Assembly (NCBI RefSeq): GCF_945915435.1
Contig: NZ_CAMEFG010000039.1
Coordinates: 1-36,809, forward strand
Direction: 5' to 3'
DNA length: 36,809 nt
From: an uncultured Paracoccus sp.
GTDB taxonomy: Bacteria; Pseudomonadota; Alphaproteobacteria; Rhodobacterales; Rhodobacteraceae
In this document: piece by piece, positions 1 to 7,388 of the stretch
How positions within the stretch are numbered: the stretch's first letter is position 1
How the letters are laid out: the number at the start of each line of letters is the position of its first letter
The notes under the pieces: model-generated
Told to the model about the DNA's origin: nothing
Seen by the model: the letters and a program-made list of their open reading frames with translations, nothing else
Database searches by the model: none
Made by a program: the position numbers and the translations under genes

Positions 1-217
1 GCCACATGTCGCTGCTGCGCCGGGTCAGGTCCTGATAGGCGGGCATGCCCTTGCCCTTGCCCTGCGTCCAGACCAGCCCGAAATTGGCGCGAGCCGCGCG
101 AAAATCGGTATCAGCCCCGTCCAGCACAAGAACCCGCTGGCCCTTGCGCCCCAGCCCATAGGCGATGGCGGCCCCCACGGTTCCCGCGCCGATGACGATC
201 GCATCGAACTCTGCCAC
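1..217 (-). CDS. FAD-dependent oxidoreductase, DAO/opine-oxidase-like (N-terminus only)
   Basis: Only the first 72 codons lie in the window; the gene continues past base 1. The protein opens with a dinucleotide-binding beta-alpha-beta fold (AIVIGAGTVGAAIAYGL, residues 6-22) ending in an acidic turn (VLVLDGAD), the FAD-binding signature of the DAO superfamily (glycine oxidase, DadA, opine oxidase OoxB). The following NFGLVWTQGKGKGMPAY segment resembles opine/D-amino-acid oxidases. I chose GTG at 217 because the in-frame sequence gives the Rossmann fold and GAGGAG lies about 8 bases upstream; the ATG at 219 is in another frame. It is divergent from the LysR gene at 318 and has a 45-bp element 53 bases upstream that is repeated before the binding-protein gene at 2793. 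Oxidation of an imported amino acid or opine is inferred. Confidence 0.8.
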   Translation of the reverse strand, partial: MAEFDAIVIGAGTVGAAIAYGLGRKGQRVLVLDGADTDFRAARANFGLVWTQGKGKGMPAYQDLTRRSSDMW

Positions 218-255
218 ATCCTTGCTCCTCTGCTTGGTTGTCAGGTTAGACCGAT

Positions 256-314
256 TGGAATTATCATAACAAAGAGCGATATACGCTTTCGGTATTCCAC
301 TAGGTTATAGGGCG
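256..314. promoter_or_regulatory. Divergent control region with putative LysR operator (copy 1)
   Basis: This is the 100-bp gap between the divergent flavoprotein (start 217) and lysR (start 318) genes. Bases 270-314 match bases 2847-2891 at 33 of 45 positions in the same orientation. Shared blocks are AGCGATAT (275-282), CGGTATTC (290-297) and GGTTAT (303-308). A T-N11-A LysR core is present (T282, A294). Two nearly concentric inverted repeats also occur: TGGAAT/ATTCCA (256-261, 294-299) and AGCG/CGCT (275-278, 284-287). The site sits 53 bases before the flavoprotein start and runs up to the lysR start, as expected for activation of the target plus autoregulation. The protein bound is inferred. 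Confidence 0.6.
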
Positions 315-317
315 ATC

Positions 318-1262
318 ATGGCACGCAGCTACAGACAGCCGACATTGCGCCAGATCGAGGTCTTCAAGGCCGTGATCGAGACCGGCACGGTCAGCCGCGC
401 AGCCGAGACGCTGCACATGTCCCAACCCGCTGCCAGCAAGCTTTTGTCGAACCTCGAGGCAGACACGGGGATAAACCTGTTCGAACGCCGTCGCGGCCTG
501 CTGATCCCGACCGAGCGCGGCCAGCGTTTCTATGAAGAGGTCGACCGCATCTTTTCCGGGCTGGACCAGATCGCCATGGCGGTCGAAAACCTGCGCAGCG
601 AAGAACATGGCCGGCTGACCATCGGCGTCCTGCCCGCCCTGTCGGGGCGTTTCATCTCGACCGTCATCCGCAGCTTTGCGCAAGCGCAACCCGATGTCTT
701 CATTTCGCTTCATGCGCGCAGTTCGCAATTCCTCATCGACTGGATGCGCTCGGGCAAGGTGGATGTCTGCGTCGTCACGGGCCGGGTCGACGACCCTCAT
801 ATCCAGACCGAGCCGATCCTGACCATGCCGATGGCCTGCATGCTGCCCCTCGATCACCCTCTTGCAGAGAGGCCGTCGATCAGCGTCGCCGACATGGTGG
901 ATGAGCCGCTGATCGCCTTCATGCACAGCAGCTATACGCGCCTGCGGCTGGAACGCGCCTTCGAGGCCGAGAACCGCATGCCCAGGGTCGTCACCGAAGC
1001 GACGACCGCGCAGAACGTATGCGAACTGGTGGCAGCGGGAATGGGCATCGCGCTGGTCCACCCCGTCTATGCCGAAACGGTCGAGGGGCGCGTCGTCATG
1101 CGCCCCTTCGCGCCCCCGAACGTGCTGGACTTCCAGCTTTGCCGCCTGCGCCACGGACGCAACCGCCGCCTTGTCACGGCCTTCGTCGATACCGTGCGCG
1201 CGACCGCCCAGGCGTTCGCGCGCGATGGCATCATCCCTCGATCAGGTCGGTCAGTTCGGTGA
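318..1262 (+). CDS. LysR-family transcriptional regulator (OccR/NocR-like)
   Basis: 314 residues, the usual LysR length. An N-terminal winged helix-turn-helix (about residues 9-67) has the recognition region TVSRAAETLHMSQPAASKLL (24-43). A two-lobed effector-binding domain follows (about 95-300; RLTIGVLPALSGRF begins lobe 1). The sequence resembles the OccR/NocR opine-catabolism group, which fits the divergent opine-oxidase-like flavoprotein; the effector is unknown. The gene overlaps the convergent binding-protein gene by 32 bp at its 3' end (1231-1262). A matched operator-like element lies before both neighbouring target genes, so this protein probably activates the flavoprotein and binding-protein genes when its ligand is present. 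Confidence 0.9.
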   Translation: MARSYRQPTLRQIEVFKAVIETGTVSRAAETLHMSQPAASKLLSNLEADTGINLFERRRGLLIPTERGQRFYEEVDRIFSGLDQIAMAVENLRSEEHGRLTIGVLPALSGRFISTVIRSFAQAQPDVFISLHARSSQFLIDWMRSGKVDVCVVTGRVDDPHIQTEPILTMPMACMLPLDHPLAERPSISVADMVDEPLIAFMHSSYTRLRLERAFEAENRMPRVVTEATTAQNVCELVAAGMGIALVHPVYAETVEGRVVMRPFAPPNVLDFQLCRLRHGRNRRLVTAFVDTVRATAQAFARDGIIPRSGRSVR

Positions 1263-2793
1263 TCCGGGGGGCCAGGTTCAACTCGCCCTCCAGTTCATAT
1301 CCGTAATCGACCCTGTTGTTGCGCAGCCAGACCTGCCGCAGGTTGAACAGCGGCACGGCGCAGATTTCCTCGTGGATCAGGCGCTGCGCCTCGGACCACT
1401 GTTCAAGCTGCCTTTCGGGGTCGGCCTCGACCTTGGCCGCGTCGATCGCCTCATCCGCGACATCGCAATGCGAGAAGTTGGTGATCGCGGTCGGCTTTCC
1501 GACGATGGCGTCCGAGTGATAAAATTCCGTCAGGTAGGTGTCCGCGACCGGAAAGCGCGCCGCGCCGTAGAAGGTCGCCCCGCTCAGGTCGTTGCGGGTC
1601 ATCTCGTGATAGGTCGGGTGGTCGACCACCTGCATGTCCAGCGTGATTCCCGATTGGGCAAGCTGCGCCTGGATGACCTCCATGATCGGCAACTGGGCGT
1701 TGTTGGCGGAAACAACCGATCTTATGGTGACGCCGTTTTCGAAACCCGCTTCAGCCAGCAAGGTCTGCACCGCCTCGGGATCATGGTCGTAGATCCAGGC
1801 GCTGCAATCCTCGCCCAGATAGCCCGAGGGCACGACCGAGCATCCCTTCGGGCCGACATCCTCGCCGACGAAACCCACGATCTCGTCGACATTGATCGCC
1901 CGCGCCACCGCTTCACGGACACGCTTGTCGGTCAGCGGCTCCATTTTGGTATTCAGATGCACGGTGCGATATTCGGCGGGCCAGAACACGTCCACCGTGG
2001 CGCTGTCGTCGCGGTCCCAGCGGTCGATCCATCGCTGTTCGCGCTTGCCGTAGATCAGGTCCAGTTCGCCCGAGGTAAAGGCCAGTTCGCGGCTGGCATC
2101 CGCCTGGATCAGGCGATAGACGATCTGGTCGATTTTCGGCGCACCGCGGAAGTAATCCTCATGCGCGGCGAAAATCACCTGCTGCTGGGTGTCGTGGCGC
2201 TGGAAGGCGAACGGCCCGGTCCCCACCGGATGGGTGCCGAAGCCCTGCCCCGCTTCCTCGGCAGCGGCCTTGCTGACGATATTGCCGCCGTGATAGTTCG
2301 CGACCAGCCCCAGAAAACCCGGCACGGGATTGGCCAGCACGATGCGCACGGTGTAATCGTCCACCGCCTCGATGGTCTCGAACGCCTCATAGGCGGCCGC
2401 GAAGCTGGACCGTTCGGGATCCTTCGCCCGTTCCAGCGAATAAACCACGTCCTCGGCCGTCAACTCACCCCAGTCTCCGTGAAAGCTGACGCCTTGCCGC
2501 AAGGTGAATATCCATTCGGTGCCATCCTCGGATGAAGTCCAGCTTTCGGCCAGATCGGGTTCCAGATCCTGCGGGTCCGCGCTGCCCGGAGGAAAGCGCA
2601 CGAGACCGTTGAACACCCAGCTCATCGGTCCCTTCTCGCCCGTGGCCGAGGCGCGATGAGGGTCCAGCGTCTTGATCTCGGGGGTATTGATGCCGACCCG
2701 CAGAACCTTGTCCTGCGCAAATCCGGGGGACACCGATGCCAGCCCGACAAGCAGGGTCGTGGCAAGGGCAAGCTGTCTGGTGAGTTTCGTCAT
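1231..2793 (-). CDS. ABC transporter solute-binding protein, peptide/nickel (DppA, SBP_bac_5) family
   Basis: 520 residues, exported. Residues 1-26 are a signal peptide (basic start, hydrophobic core, cleavage after SPGFA). The family opening LEPDLAESW, then WIFTLRQGVSFHGD and LTAEDVVYSLERAKDP, marks a cluster-C binding protein for peptides, opines or similar solutes. I chose the ATG at 2793 because it begins the signal peptide and follows AAAGGACAGG; the longer in-frame start at 2841 would bury it. No permease or ATPase gene adjoins it, so it is an orphan in this window and must work with a transporter encoded elsewhere. Bases 2847-2891 upstream repeat the element found before the flavoprotein gene, tying it to the LysR regulator with which it is convergent. 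Confidence 0.9.
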   Translation of the reverse strand: MTKLTRQLALATTLLVGLASVSPGFAQDKVLRVGINTPEIKTLDPHRASATGEKGPMSWVFNGLVRFPPGSADPQDLEPDLAESWTSSEDGTEWIFTLRQGVSFHGDWGELTAEDVVYSLERAKDPERSSFAAAYEAFETIEAVDDYTVRIVLANPVPGFLGLVANYHGGNIVSKAAAEEAGQGFGTHPVGTGPFAFQRHDTQQQVIFAAHEDYFRGAPKIDQIVYRLIQADASRELAFTSGELDLIYGKREQRWIDRWDRDDSATVDVFWPAEYRTVHLNTKMEPLTDKRVREAVARAINVDEIVGFVGEDVGPKGCSVVPSGYLGEDCSAWIYDHDPEAVQTLLAEAGFENGVTIRSVVSANNAQLPIMEVIQAQLAQSGITLDMQVVDHPTYHEMTRNDLSGATFYGAARFPVADTYLTEFYHSDAIVGKPTAITNFSHCDVADEAIDAAKVEADPERQLEQWSEAQRLIHEEICAVPLFNLRQVWLRNNRVDYGYELEGELNLAPRITELTDLIEG

Positions 2794-2846
2794 GGGATAC
2801 CTGTCCTTTTTCCTGACCCATTTGGCGGTCTTGCATCCCATCCGGT

Positions 2847-2891
2847 CAAATAGCGATATTCCCAGCCGGTATTCTCATGGGTTATGGGCCG
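2847..2891. promoter_or_regulatory. Putative LysR operator (copy 2) upstream of the binding-protein gene
   Basis: This 45-bp element matches bases 270-314 at 33 of 45 positions without gaps. It keeps AGCGATAT (2852-2859), CGGTATTC (2867-2874) and GGTTAT (2880-2885), plus the T-N11-A core (T2859, A2871). It begins 54 bases upstream of the binding-protein start codon, while copy 1 begins 53 bases upstream of the flavoprotein start, in the same orientation relative to the gene. TTGACC on the minus strand (2843-2848) at its downstream edge could be a -35 box; no convincing -10 was found. The conserved spacing argues for a shared operator rather than chance. Confidence 0.6.
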
Positions 2892-2970
2892 TCTTTCCCG
2901 GTTTGCGGACAAGGGCTTCGAAGACCGCGATGGTTTCGAAAACCCGCCCACCCGGCGCTGGGACTTGCCC

Positions 2971-3432
2971 CTATCCCCGCCCGCGATATGGCGGCACGCC
3001 CTGATCGGGGATCCAGACGCCTTCGGGCTGCGCGCCCGTCTGCCAGAAGACGTCGATGGGGATGCCGCCGCGCGGATACCAGTAGCCGCCGATCCGCAGC
3101 CAGCGCGGCGCGAGGCAATCGGCCAGCCGCCGCGCGATGGTGATCGTGCAATCCTCATGGAAGGCGCCGTGATTGCGGAAGGCGCCCAGAAACAGCTTGA
3201 GCGATTTCGATTCCACCAGCCAGTCGCCCGGCACATAGTCGATGACGATATGGGCGAAATCCGGCTGCCCCGTCATCGGACAAAGCGAGGTGAACTCGGG
3301 CACGGTGAAGCGCACGTTGTAGCTGACATCCGCCTGCGGGTTCGGCACCCGCTCCAGAACGGCGGCCTCGGGCGAGGCGGGCAGCTCGGTCTTGCCGCCC
3401 AGTTGCGTCAGGTTGCTGTAGATGTCGGACAT
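2971..3432 (-). CDS. queF: NADPH-dependent 7-cyano-7-deazaguanine reductase QueF
   Basis: 153 residues, the short single-domain (type I) QueF. It reduces the nitrile of preQ0 to the primary amine preQ1 with two NADPH in the cytoplasm, the last free-base step before tRNA insertion. Visible are the thioimide-forming cysteine in [13 protein letters not shown] (C51, with D58), the QueF motif ESKSLK (74-79), and [11 protein letters not shown] (86-95), which holds the preQ0-contacting histidine and glutamate. The start follows queE by 19 bases. It is the last gene of the preQ1-controlled queCDEF operon. Confidence 0.96.
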   Translation of the reverse strand: MSDIYSNLTQLGGKTELPASPEAAVLERVPNPQADVSYNVRFTVPEFTSLCPMTGQPDFAHIVIDYVPGDWLVESKSLKLFLGAFRNHGAFHEDCTITIARRLADCLAPRWLRIGGYWYPRGGIPIDVFWQTGAQPEGVWIPDQGVPPYRGRG

Positions 3433-3451
3433 GTCTCTTTCCCCTGGCGCC

Positions 3452-4156
3452 CTAGACGCCGCGTTGGTTTCCCCAGATCAGGACGTGTAGCTGCGGCAGG
3501 ATGCGCGGGCGCAGCCAGCCCCGGCCCACCGTCGCCTCGACCAGCCAGCGCATCCGCGCGGCCAGCCCGCGCGGATCGACGGGCGTTTCGGGATCGCTTT
3601 CGGGATTGCCGGGCTGAAGGTAAAGCGGCAGGCCCGGATAGCGCGCCGCCGCACCGCGCGCCCATGCCAGGTCGCCCTCGTCGAAGATCACGATCTTGAG
3701 GCTGACCGGCGCATCCCCCGCGCGGGCCAGGCAGGCGTCGAACGCCGCCCAGTCCACCACCTGCCCGCTGGAGGGCGGCTTGGGCGACAGCACCAGCATG
3801 TCAAGATCCGCGAACCAGTCCCGCGCGACCGAGCCCTGGGTTTCGCAGGCGAAGGAATAGCCCCGCCGCCGGCCAAGCGCGATCAGCGGGCCGAAGTCCT
3901 GAATTGCCGGGTTGCCGCCGGAAAGCGAAACCGTCATCGGCGCACCGCCCGAAAGTTCCGCCAGCCGCCCCATCACCGCTTCCGCCGCCATCTCCTGCCA
4001 GCCGTGGCGATGGCGGCTTTCGACGGCGTGAAGGCTGTCGCACCATGAACAGCGATAATCGCAACCACCCGCGCGCACGAACAGCGTGGGTATGCCGATC
4101 AAGGCCCCCTCTCCCTGAATGGTGGGGCCGAAGATTTCCGCGATGCGCAGGCTCAT
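3452..4156 (-). CDS. queE: 7-carboxy-7-deazaguanine synthase QueE (radical SAM)
   Basis: 234 residues. It converts 6-carboxytetrahydropterin to 7-carboxy-7-deazaguanine by S-adenosylmethionine radical chemistry with a 4Fe-4S cluster. The cluster motif is CDYRCSWC (C32, C36, C39; C-x3-C-x2-C), preceded by the substrate segment [13 protein letters not shown] (9-21) typical of QueE. SLSGGNP further on is the SAM-contacting GGNP-type motif. The start at 4156 overlaps the queD stop as ATGA (4153-4156), so translation is probably coupled. An in-frame upstream ATG at 4234 lies inside queD and adds only non-homologous residues. Second-to-last gene of the que operon. Confidence 0.95.
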   Translation of the reverse strand: MSLRIAEIFGPTIQGEGALIGIPTLFVRAGGCDYRCSWCDSLHAVESRHRHGWQEMAAEAVMGRLAELSGGAPMTVSLSGGNPAIQDFGPLIALGRRRGYSFACETQGSVARDWFADLDMLVLSPKPPSSGQVVDWAAFDACLARAGDAPVSLKIVIFDEGDLAWARGAAARYPGLPLYLQPGNPESDPETPVDPRGLAARMRWLVEATVGRGWLRPRILPQLHVLIWGNQRGV

Positions 4157-4506
4157 GGACGGTATTCCGCCCATGTCTTGGGGGTCTCCGAGACCTTCAC
4201 CGCCGTGACCTCGGGCCAGCGCGCCCGCGCCCATTCGTAGAAATGCCGGGCCATGTTCTCGGCTGTGGGCACCGCATCGAGAATGTCGTTCAGGTGGCGG
4301 TGGTCGAAATGGTCATCGATATAGGCCTTGAGCGCGGCCAGATCGTGATAATCGCGCACGAACCCGTCCGCGTTCAACGTGGATGAGGCCAGTTCGACCA
4401 CCACGATGTAATTGTGCCCGTGCAGCCGCGCACATTGGTGTTCGGGCGGCAGATGTTCCAGTTGATGCGAGGCCGAAAAGGCGAATTCCTTGGTGATACG
4501 AAACAT
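4153..4506 (-). CDS. queD: 6-carboxy-5,6,7,8-tetrahydropterin synthase QueD
   Basis: 117 residues, normal for QueD of the 6-pyruvoyltetrahydropterin synthase fold. It turns dihydroneopterin triphosphate into 6-carboxytetrahydropterin, releasing acetaldehyde and triphosphate. The zinc ligands H14 (FSASHQL), H29 and H31 (RLHGHNY) and the catalytic cysteine C25 are present, as is the [10 protein letters not shown] stretch with the second catalytic histidine/aspartate. The start codon shares one base with the queC stop (TGATG around 4506) and the stop overlaps queE as ATGA, so queC, queD and queE form one tightly coupled unit. Confidence 0.96.
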   Translation of the reverse strand: MFRITKEFAFSASHQLEHLPPEHQCARLHGHNYIVVVELASSTLNADGFVRDYHDLAALKAYIDDHFDHRHLNDILDAVPTAENMARHFYEWARARWPEVTAVKVSETPKTWAEYRP

Positions 4507-5207
4507 CAGTCAGCCTCCTGCGCGGCGATGGCCGCGCGCCAGAAATCGGGATCCGCATAAGCGGTCGGGTCGGGAACGCGGGCCAGGTGGAAGGCCTCGC
4601 GCCGCTCGACGCAGGTGCCGCAGCGCCCGCAATGCAGATCGCCACCTTTATAGCAAGACCACGTCCGCGCGAAAGGGGTGCCCGCCCGCGCGCCCTCGGC
4701 CACGATATCGGCCTTGCTGCGATGGACGAAGGGCACATGCAGCGTCACATCGGCATAGCCGTCCAGCGCGGCGCGCTGCATCGCCGCGAAGGCGTCGGTG
4801 AAGCCGGGGCGGCAATCGGGATAGATGAAATGATCGCCGCCATGCACGGCGGTGGCGACCGCATCGTCGCCATTCGCCGCCGCCACGCCAAAGGCGATGG
4901 CCAGCATGATCGCATTGCGGTTGGGCACCACGGTGATGCGCATGGTGTCCTCGGCATAATGGCCGTCCGGCACCTCGATATCGTCGGTCAGCGCCGAGCC
5001 GGTCAGCGCGCTGCCGACAGTCCGCATGTCGATCAGGTGAAACGGCACCGCAAGCCGTTCGGCGGCATCACGGGCAAAGCGCAACTCCTTGGCGTGGCGC
5101 TGGCCGTAGTCGAAGGCGACGATCCGCGCCAGCGCGCCATCCCGCGCAAGGATATGCGCCAGCGAAACGGAATCGAGTCCACCCGAGCAGACGAGTGTGG
5201 TTTTCAT
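4506..5207 (-). CDS. queC: 7-cyano-7-deazaguanine synthase QueC
   Basis: 233 residues. It makes preQ0 from 7-carboxy-7-deazaguanine, ammonia and two ATP in the cytoplasm. The PP-loop SGGLDS (8-13) and the C-terminal zinc cluster C185, C193, C196, C199 (SCYKGGDLHCGRCGTC) define the family, and VPNRNAIML (94-102) is also characteristic. It is first in the operon. Its ribosome binding site AAGGG (5216-5220) is the 3' end of a preQ1 riboswitch aptamer, with 8 bases to the ATG, which fixes the start at 5207 and indicates translational repression when preQ1 is abundant. Confidence 0.96.
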   Translation of the reverse strand: MKTTLVCSGGLDSVSLAHILARDGALARIVAFDYGQRHAKELRFARDAAERLAVPFHLIDMRTVGSALTGSALTDDIEVPDGHYAEDTMRITVVPNRNAIMLAIAFGVAAANGDDAVATAVHGGDHFIYPDCRPGFTDAFAAMQRAALDGYADVTLHVPFVHRSKADIVAEGARAGTPFARTWSCYKGGDLHCGRCGTCVERREAFHLARVPDPTAYADPDFWRAAIAAQEAD

Positions 5208-5215
5208 GTTCGGAA

Positions 5216-5250
5216 CCCTTGTTTTGATGACCGGGTAGGCTGCGACCGGT
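5216..5250 (-). promoter_or_regulatory. preQ1-I riboswitch (type 2, Thermoanaerobacter tengcongensis-like)
   Basis: Read on the minus strand from 5250, the RNA has a 5-bp P1 stem, ACCGG (5250-5246) with CCGGU (5234-5230). The loop is UCGCAGCCUAC (5245-5235) and the A-rich tail CAUCAAAACAAGGG (5229-5216). From memory, the T. tengcongensis preQ1 aptamer has the loop UCGCAGUAAC and tail UUAACAAAACAAGGG in the same arrangement, so this is a close structural and sequence match. The tail forms pseudoknot P2 with the loop when preQ1 binds. Its AAGGG is the queC ribosome binding site, 8 bases before the ATG, so binding should block translation of the queCDEF operon. The minimal size explains why it is easily missed. 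Confidence 0.87.
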
Positions 5251-5289
5251 ATGCGGGGCTGATAATGCCCCTCGCCGCGGAAGGCAATG

Positions 5290-5310
5290 CGCCGCTGTGG
5301 GATTGCGGCG
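5290..5310 (-). terminator. Hairpin after the ridA-like gene; possible end of the catabolic operon
   Basis: A perfect 6-bp inverted repeat CGCCGC (5290-5295) / GCGGCG (5305-5310) with a 9-base loop lies 16 bases beyond the stop of the RidA-like gene. A second perfect hairpin, GGGGC/GCCCC (5255-5259, 5267-5271), follows just before the riboswitch. Neither has a U-run, so Rho-independent termination is uncertain. Their position between two functionally unrelated operons supports a boundary. Confidence 0.4.
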
Positions 5311-5326
5311 GTTTCGTCCCGCTGCT

Positions 5327-5707
5327 TCAGGGCCGAAGCGCCAGCGCCTCGATCTCGACCAGGAATTCGGGACGGGTGAAGCCGGTGACGATCAGCAGGG
5401 TCGAGGCGGGCTTGACCGCCAGCCCGGCCACCATGCGGTCGCGCACGGCCATATAGGGGGCCATGTCCTCGCGCCGGGTGACGAAGGCGGTGAAGCGCAG
5501 CACATGGCTGAAATCCGCCCCCGCCTCGGTCAGGATGGCGCGGATATTGGCAAAGCAGATCTCGGCCTGCGCCTCGACGCCCGCCGGGACCGAGCCGTCG
5601 GCCGCCAGCCCCAACTGCCCCGAGGTCGCAATCAGCCCGCCCGCCAGAACCCCGTGCGAGTAATTGCCGAAAGGCGCGGATATGCTGGAAGGGGCAAGCG
5701 ATTTCAT
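5327..5707 (-). CDS. RidA/YjgF/UK114-family protein lacking the catalytic arginine
   Basis: 126 residues, one complete Rid domain: NYSHGVLAGGLIATSGQLG near the start, QAEICFANIRAILTEAG in the helix, and the closing LVEIEALA. RidA proteins deaminate reactive enamines/imines using an arginine in a PxR(T/S) context (Arg105 of E. coli RidA). Here that position reads KPASTLL, with serine at residue 102, so it resembles the arginine-less Rid4-7 groups, whose activity differs or is unknown. It is the last gene of the eight-gene catabolic operon; its start overlaps the TetR stop as ATGA (5704-5707). Pyrimidine catabolism (RutC) also uses a Rid protein, so handling of a ring-opened intermediate is plausible but inferred. 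Confidence 0.88.
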   Translation of the reverse strand: MKSLAPSSISAPFGNYSHGVLAGGLIATSGQLGLAADGSVPAGVEAQAEICFANIRAILTEAGADFSHVLRFTAFVTRREDMAPYMAVRDRMVAGLAVKPASTLLIVTGFTRPEFLVEIEALALRP

Positions 5708-6330
5708 GGTGTTCCCTGTTCTGTAAGCCCGCAGCGCGACAGGAAAAGCTGCGTGGCCTCGTTGATGATGCGGGTGGCGTCCAGCGGCTGGCCTTCGGGC
5801 GCGCCGGTCAGGACGCGGGCCTGCGCCTCGTATTCGGCATAATGCTGGGTCACCGCCCAGATGTTGATCTGGAACAGCAAGGGATCGACCGGGGCGATGC
5901 GCCCCTCGTCGATCCAGGCGCGGATGACGGCGCTGGCCTCATCGACCGAGGCGCGAAGCTGGTCCCAATGGGCGGGCATATGCGGCACGCCGCTGGCGAT
6001 TTCGTTGGCGAAAAGGCGCGATATTTCAGGGTGTTCCAAGGCATGTTTCAACTTGCGTCGAATATAGCTGGTGATGACCTCGCGCGGGTCGTCGCTGGAG
6101 GGGCCGAGAAAGAAGATCTCGCGCCATTCGCTGACGATATGGCCCAGAACCTCTTGATAAAGCGCCTCTTTCGAGGCGATGTAATAGTGAAGCTGCGCCT
6201 TGGTGATCCCGGCGCTTTGGGCGATCATCTGCGTCGAGGTCCCGGCAAGGCCGCCCTGCGCGAATTCGCGGATCGCGGCATTGCGGATCGCCTCGCGCAT
6301 TTCCTGGCGTTTCTTCTGCGCGCGGGTCAT
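5704..6330 (-). CDS. TetR-family regulator, RutR-like
   Basis: 208 residues, close to the 212 of E. coli RutR. The N-terminal helix-turn-helix is GTSTQMIAQSAGITKAQLHY (30-49). The C-terminal ligand domain is clearly RutR-type (YcdC_C): SYIRRKLKHALEHPEISRLF, then IRAWIDEGRIAPVDPLLFQI and INIWAVTQHYAEYEAQ. RutR binds uracil and controls pyrimidine use, so the ligand here is likely related to the operon's substrate. The ATG at 6330 is preferred because GGAGG precedes it; an ATG at 6381 overlapping the upstream stop has a poor ribosome site and would read through a GC hairpin. It probably regulates its own operon from the promoter near 12500. Confidence 0.9.
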   Translation of the reverse strand: MTRAQKKRQEMREAIRNAAIREFAQGGLAGTSTQMIAQSAGITKAQLHYYIASKEALYQEVLGHIVSEWREIFFLGPSSDDPREVITSYIRRKLKHALEHPEISRLFANEIASGVPHMPAHWDQLRASVDEASAVIRAWIDEGRIAPVDPLLFQINIWAVTQHYAEYEAQARVLTGAPEGQPLDATRIINEATQLFLSRCGLTEQGTP

Positions 6331-6348
6331 GGTCCCCTCCGGCAAGGA

Positions 6349-6370
6349 CCGGGCGGCGCGGGCCGCCCGG
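6349..6370 (-). terminator. GC hairpin directly after the binding-protein gene
   Basis: A perfect 8-bp inverted repeat, CCGGGCGG (6349-6356) and CCGCCCGG (6363-6370), with a 6-base loop starts 8 bases past the stop of the binding-protein gene and ends before the TetR ribosome site. There is no U-run, so partial attenuation or 3'-end protection of the binding-protein message is more likely than full termination. The same arrangement follows the YtfQ-like gene at 35708-35733. Confidence 0.5.
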
Positions 6371-6377
6371 CTTGGGT

Positions 6378-7388
6378 TCATTCGCCCGACAGGGCGTCCT
6401 TGATGTCCAGCCCGTGACCCTTGTTGACGAAGCGCGTATCGGCGACCTTTTCCAGATCGACGCTGCCTTCCTCAAGGATCTTGCTGGCGACGGCCAGTTC
6501 GTAGAATTCGCGGATGCGGTCCTCGCTCAGCGCGCCGATGCCGTTTTCCAGCGCCTCGCCGGAATCGATGATGTCCAGTTCCTCGAACTGGGCCATCTCT
6601 GCCTCCAGCTTCTCGACGGTCATTTCGGGATTGGCCTCGATGATCGCGGCATAGGTGGCGCTGCGGTCGCCATAGAGGAAGTTATACCAGCCCTCGATCG
6701 AGGCATCGACGAAACGCTGCACCAGTTCGGGATCGTCGTCGATCACCTGCTGGCGGGTCTCGATGGTGGCGCCGTAGGTGCTCCAACCTTCATCCGCCAG
6801 AAGAAAGACGTCCACCTCGGCACCCTCGGCGCGGGCATAGACCGGCTCGGCAGTGCCGTAGGCCTGCTGCACGACGGCCTTGTCGCCAAGGAACTGCGCA
6901 AGGCTGTAGTTGTAGGGGCGAAGCTGTTCGTCGGTGAAGCCCTTAGCCTCGACCATCCATTGCCAGAAGCTGAACTGACCATCCCGGCCCATCAGCACGG
7001 TCGGCGCCTCGGCCATCGCGGCGAAATCGGCGTATTGGTCCTTATGGGCCATGATCGCCTGCGGGTCCTTCTGGTAGAAGGCGGCGACGACGGTGGTGGG
7101 GATGCCGTTACGCACATTGTCGAAGGACAGAAGCAGGTTGCCCGTCACCAGAAAATCCAGCCGCCCGGCGGCCAGCATGGGGCGGGTGTTGACCTGCGGC
7201 CCGCCAGGATGGATTTCGACCTCCAGCCCGTATTTCTCATAGGTGCCGTCGATCAGCGCCTGGTAAAAGCCGCCGTGGCCACCCTGCGCCAGCCAGTTGG
7301 TGCCCAGCACCACCTTGTCATTCGCCCATGCGGCGGTCGAGGCCATCAGCCCCGCAAATGCCCCGAGGGCAGCGATCTTCCTGTTCAC
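6378..7388 (-). CDS. ABC transporter solute-binding protein, NMT1/THI5-like family
   Basis: 336 residues, periplasmic. Residues 1-22 form a signal peptide (MNRKIAALGAFAGLMASTAA, then WA). The NMT1/THI5-like fold is indicated by VVLGTNWLAQGGHGGFYQAL, EKYGLEVEIHPGGPQVNTRP and LAAGRLDFLVTGN. Relatives bind nitrate, sulfonates, or pyrimidines such as thiamine precursors and riboflavin-like rings. GTG at 7388 overlaps the FAD-oxidase stop as GTGA. The permease and ATPase for this protein are in the same operon (9982-11611), separated by two enzyme genes, so transport and metabolism are co-expressed. With a RutR-like regulator and a deaminase-like enzyme beside it, a pyrimidine- or hydantoin-like ligand is my inference. 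Confidence 0.9.
   Translation of the reverse strand: MNRKIAALGAFAGLMASTAAWANDKVVLGTNWLAQGGHGGFYQALIDGTYEKYGLEVEIHPGGPQVNTRPMLAAGRLDFLVTGNLLLSFDNVRNGIPTTVVAAFYQKDPQAIMAHKDQYADFAAMAEAPTVLMGRDGQFSFWQWMVEAKGFTDEQLRPYNYSLAQFLGDKAVVQQAYGTAEPVYARAEGAEVDVFLLADEGWSTYGATIETRQQVIDDDPELVQRFVDASIEGWYNFLYGDRSATYAAIIEANPEMTVEKLEAEMAQFEELDIIDSGEALENGIGALSEDRIREFYELAVASKILEEGSVDLEKVADTRFVNKGHGLDIKDALSGE

Noticed and set aside
6331..6381. Upstream ATG (6381) as start of the RutR-like regulator
   Set aside because: It overlaps the previous stop as ATGA but has a weak ribosome site and adds residues across a GC hairpin, while GGAGG precedes 6330.
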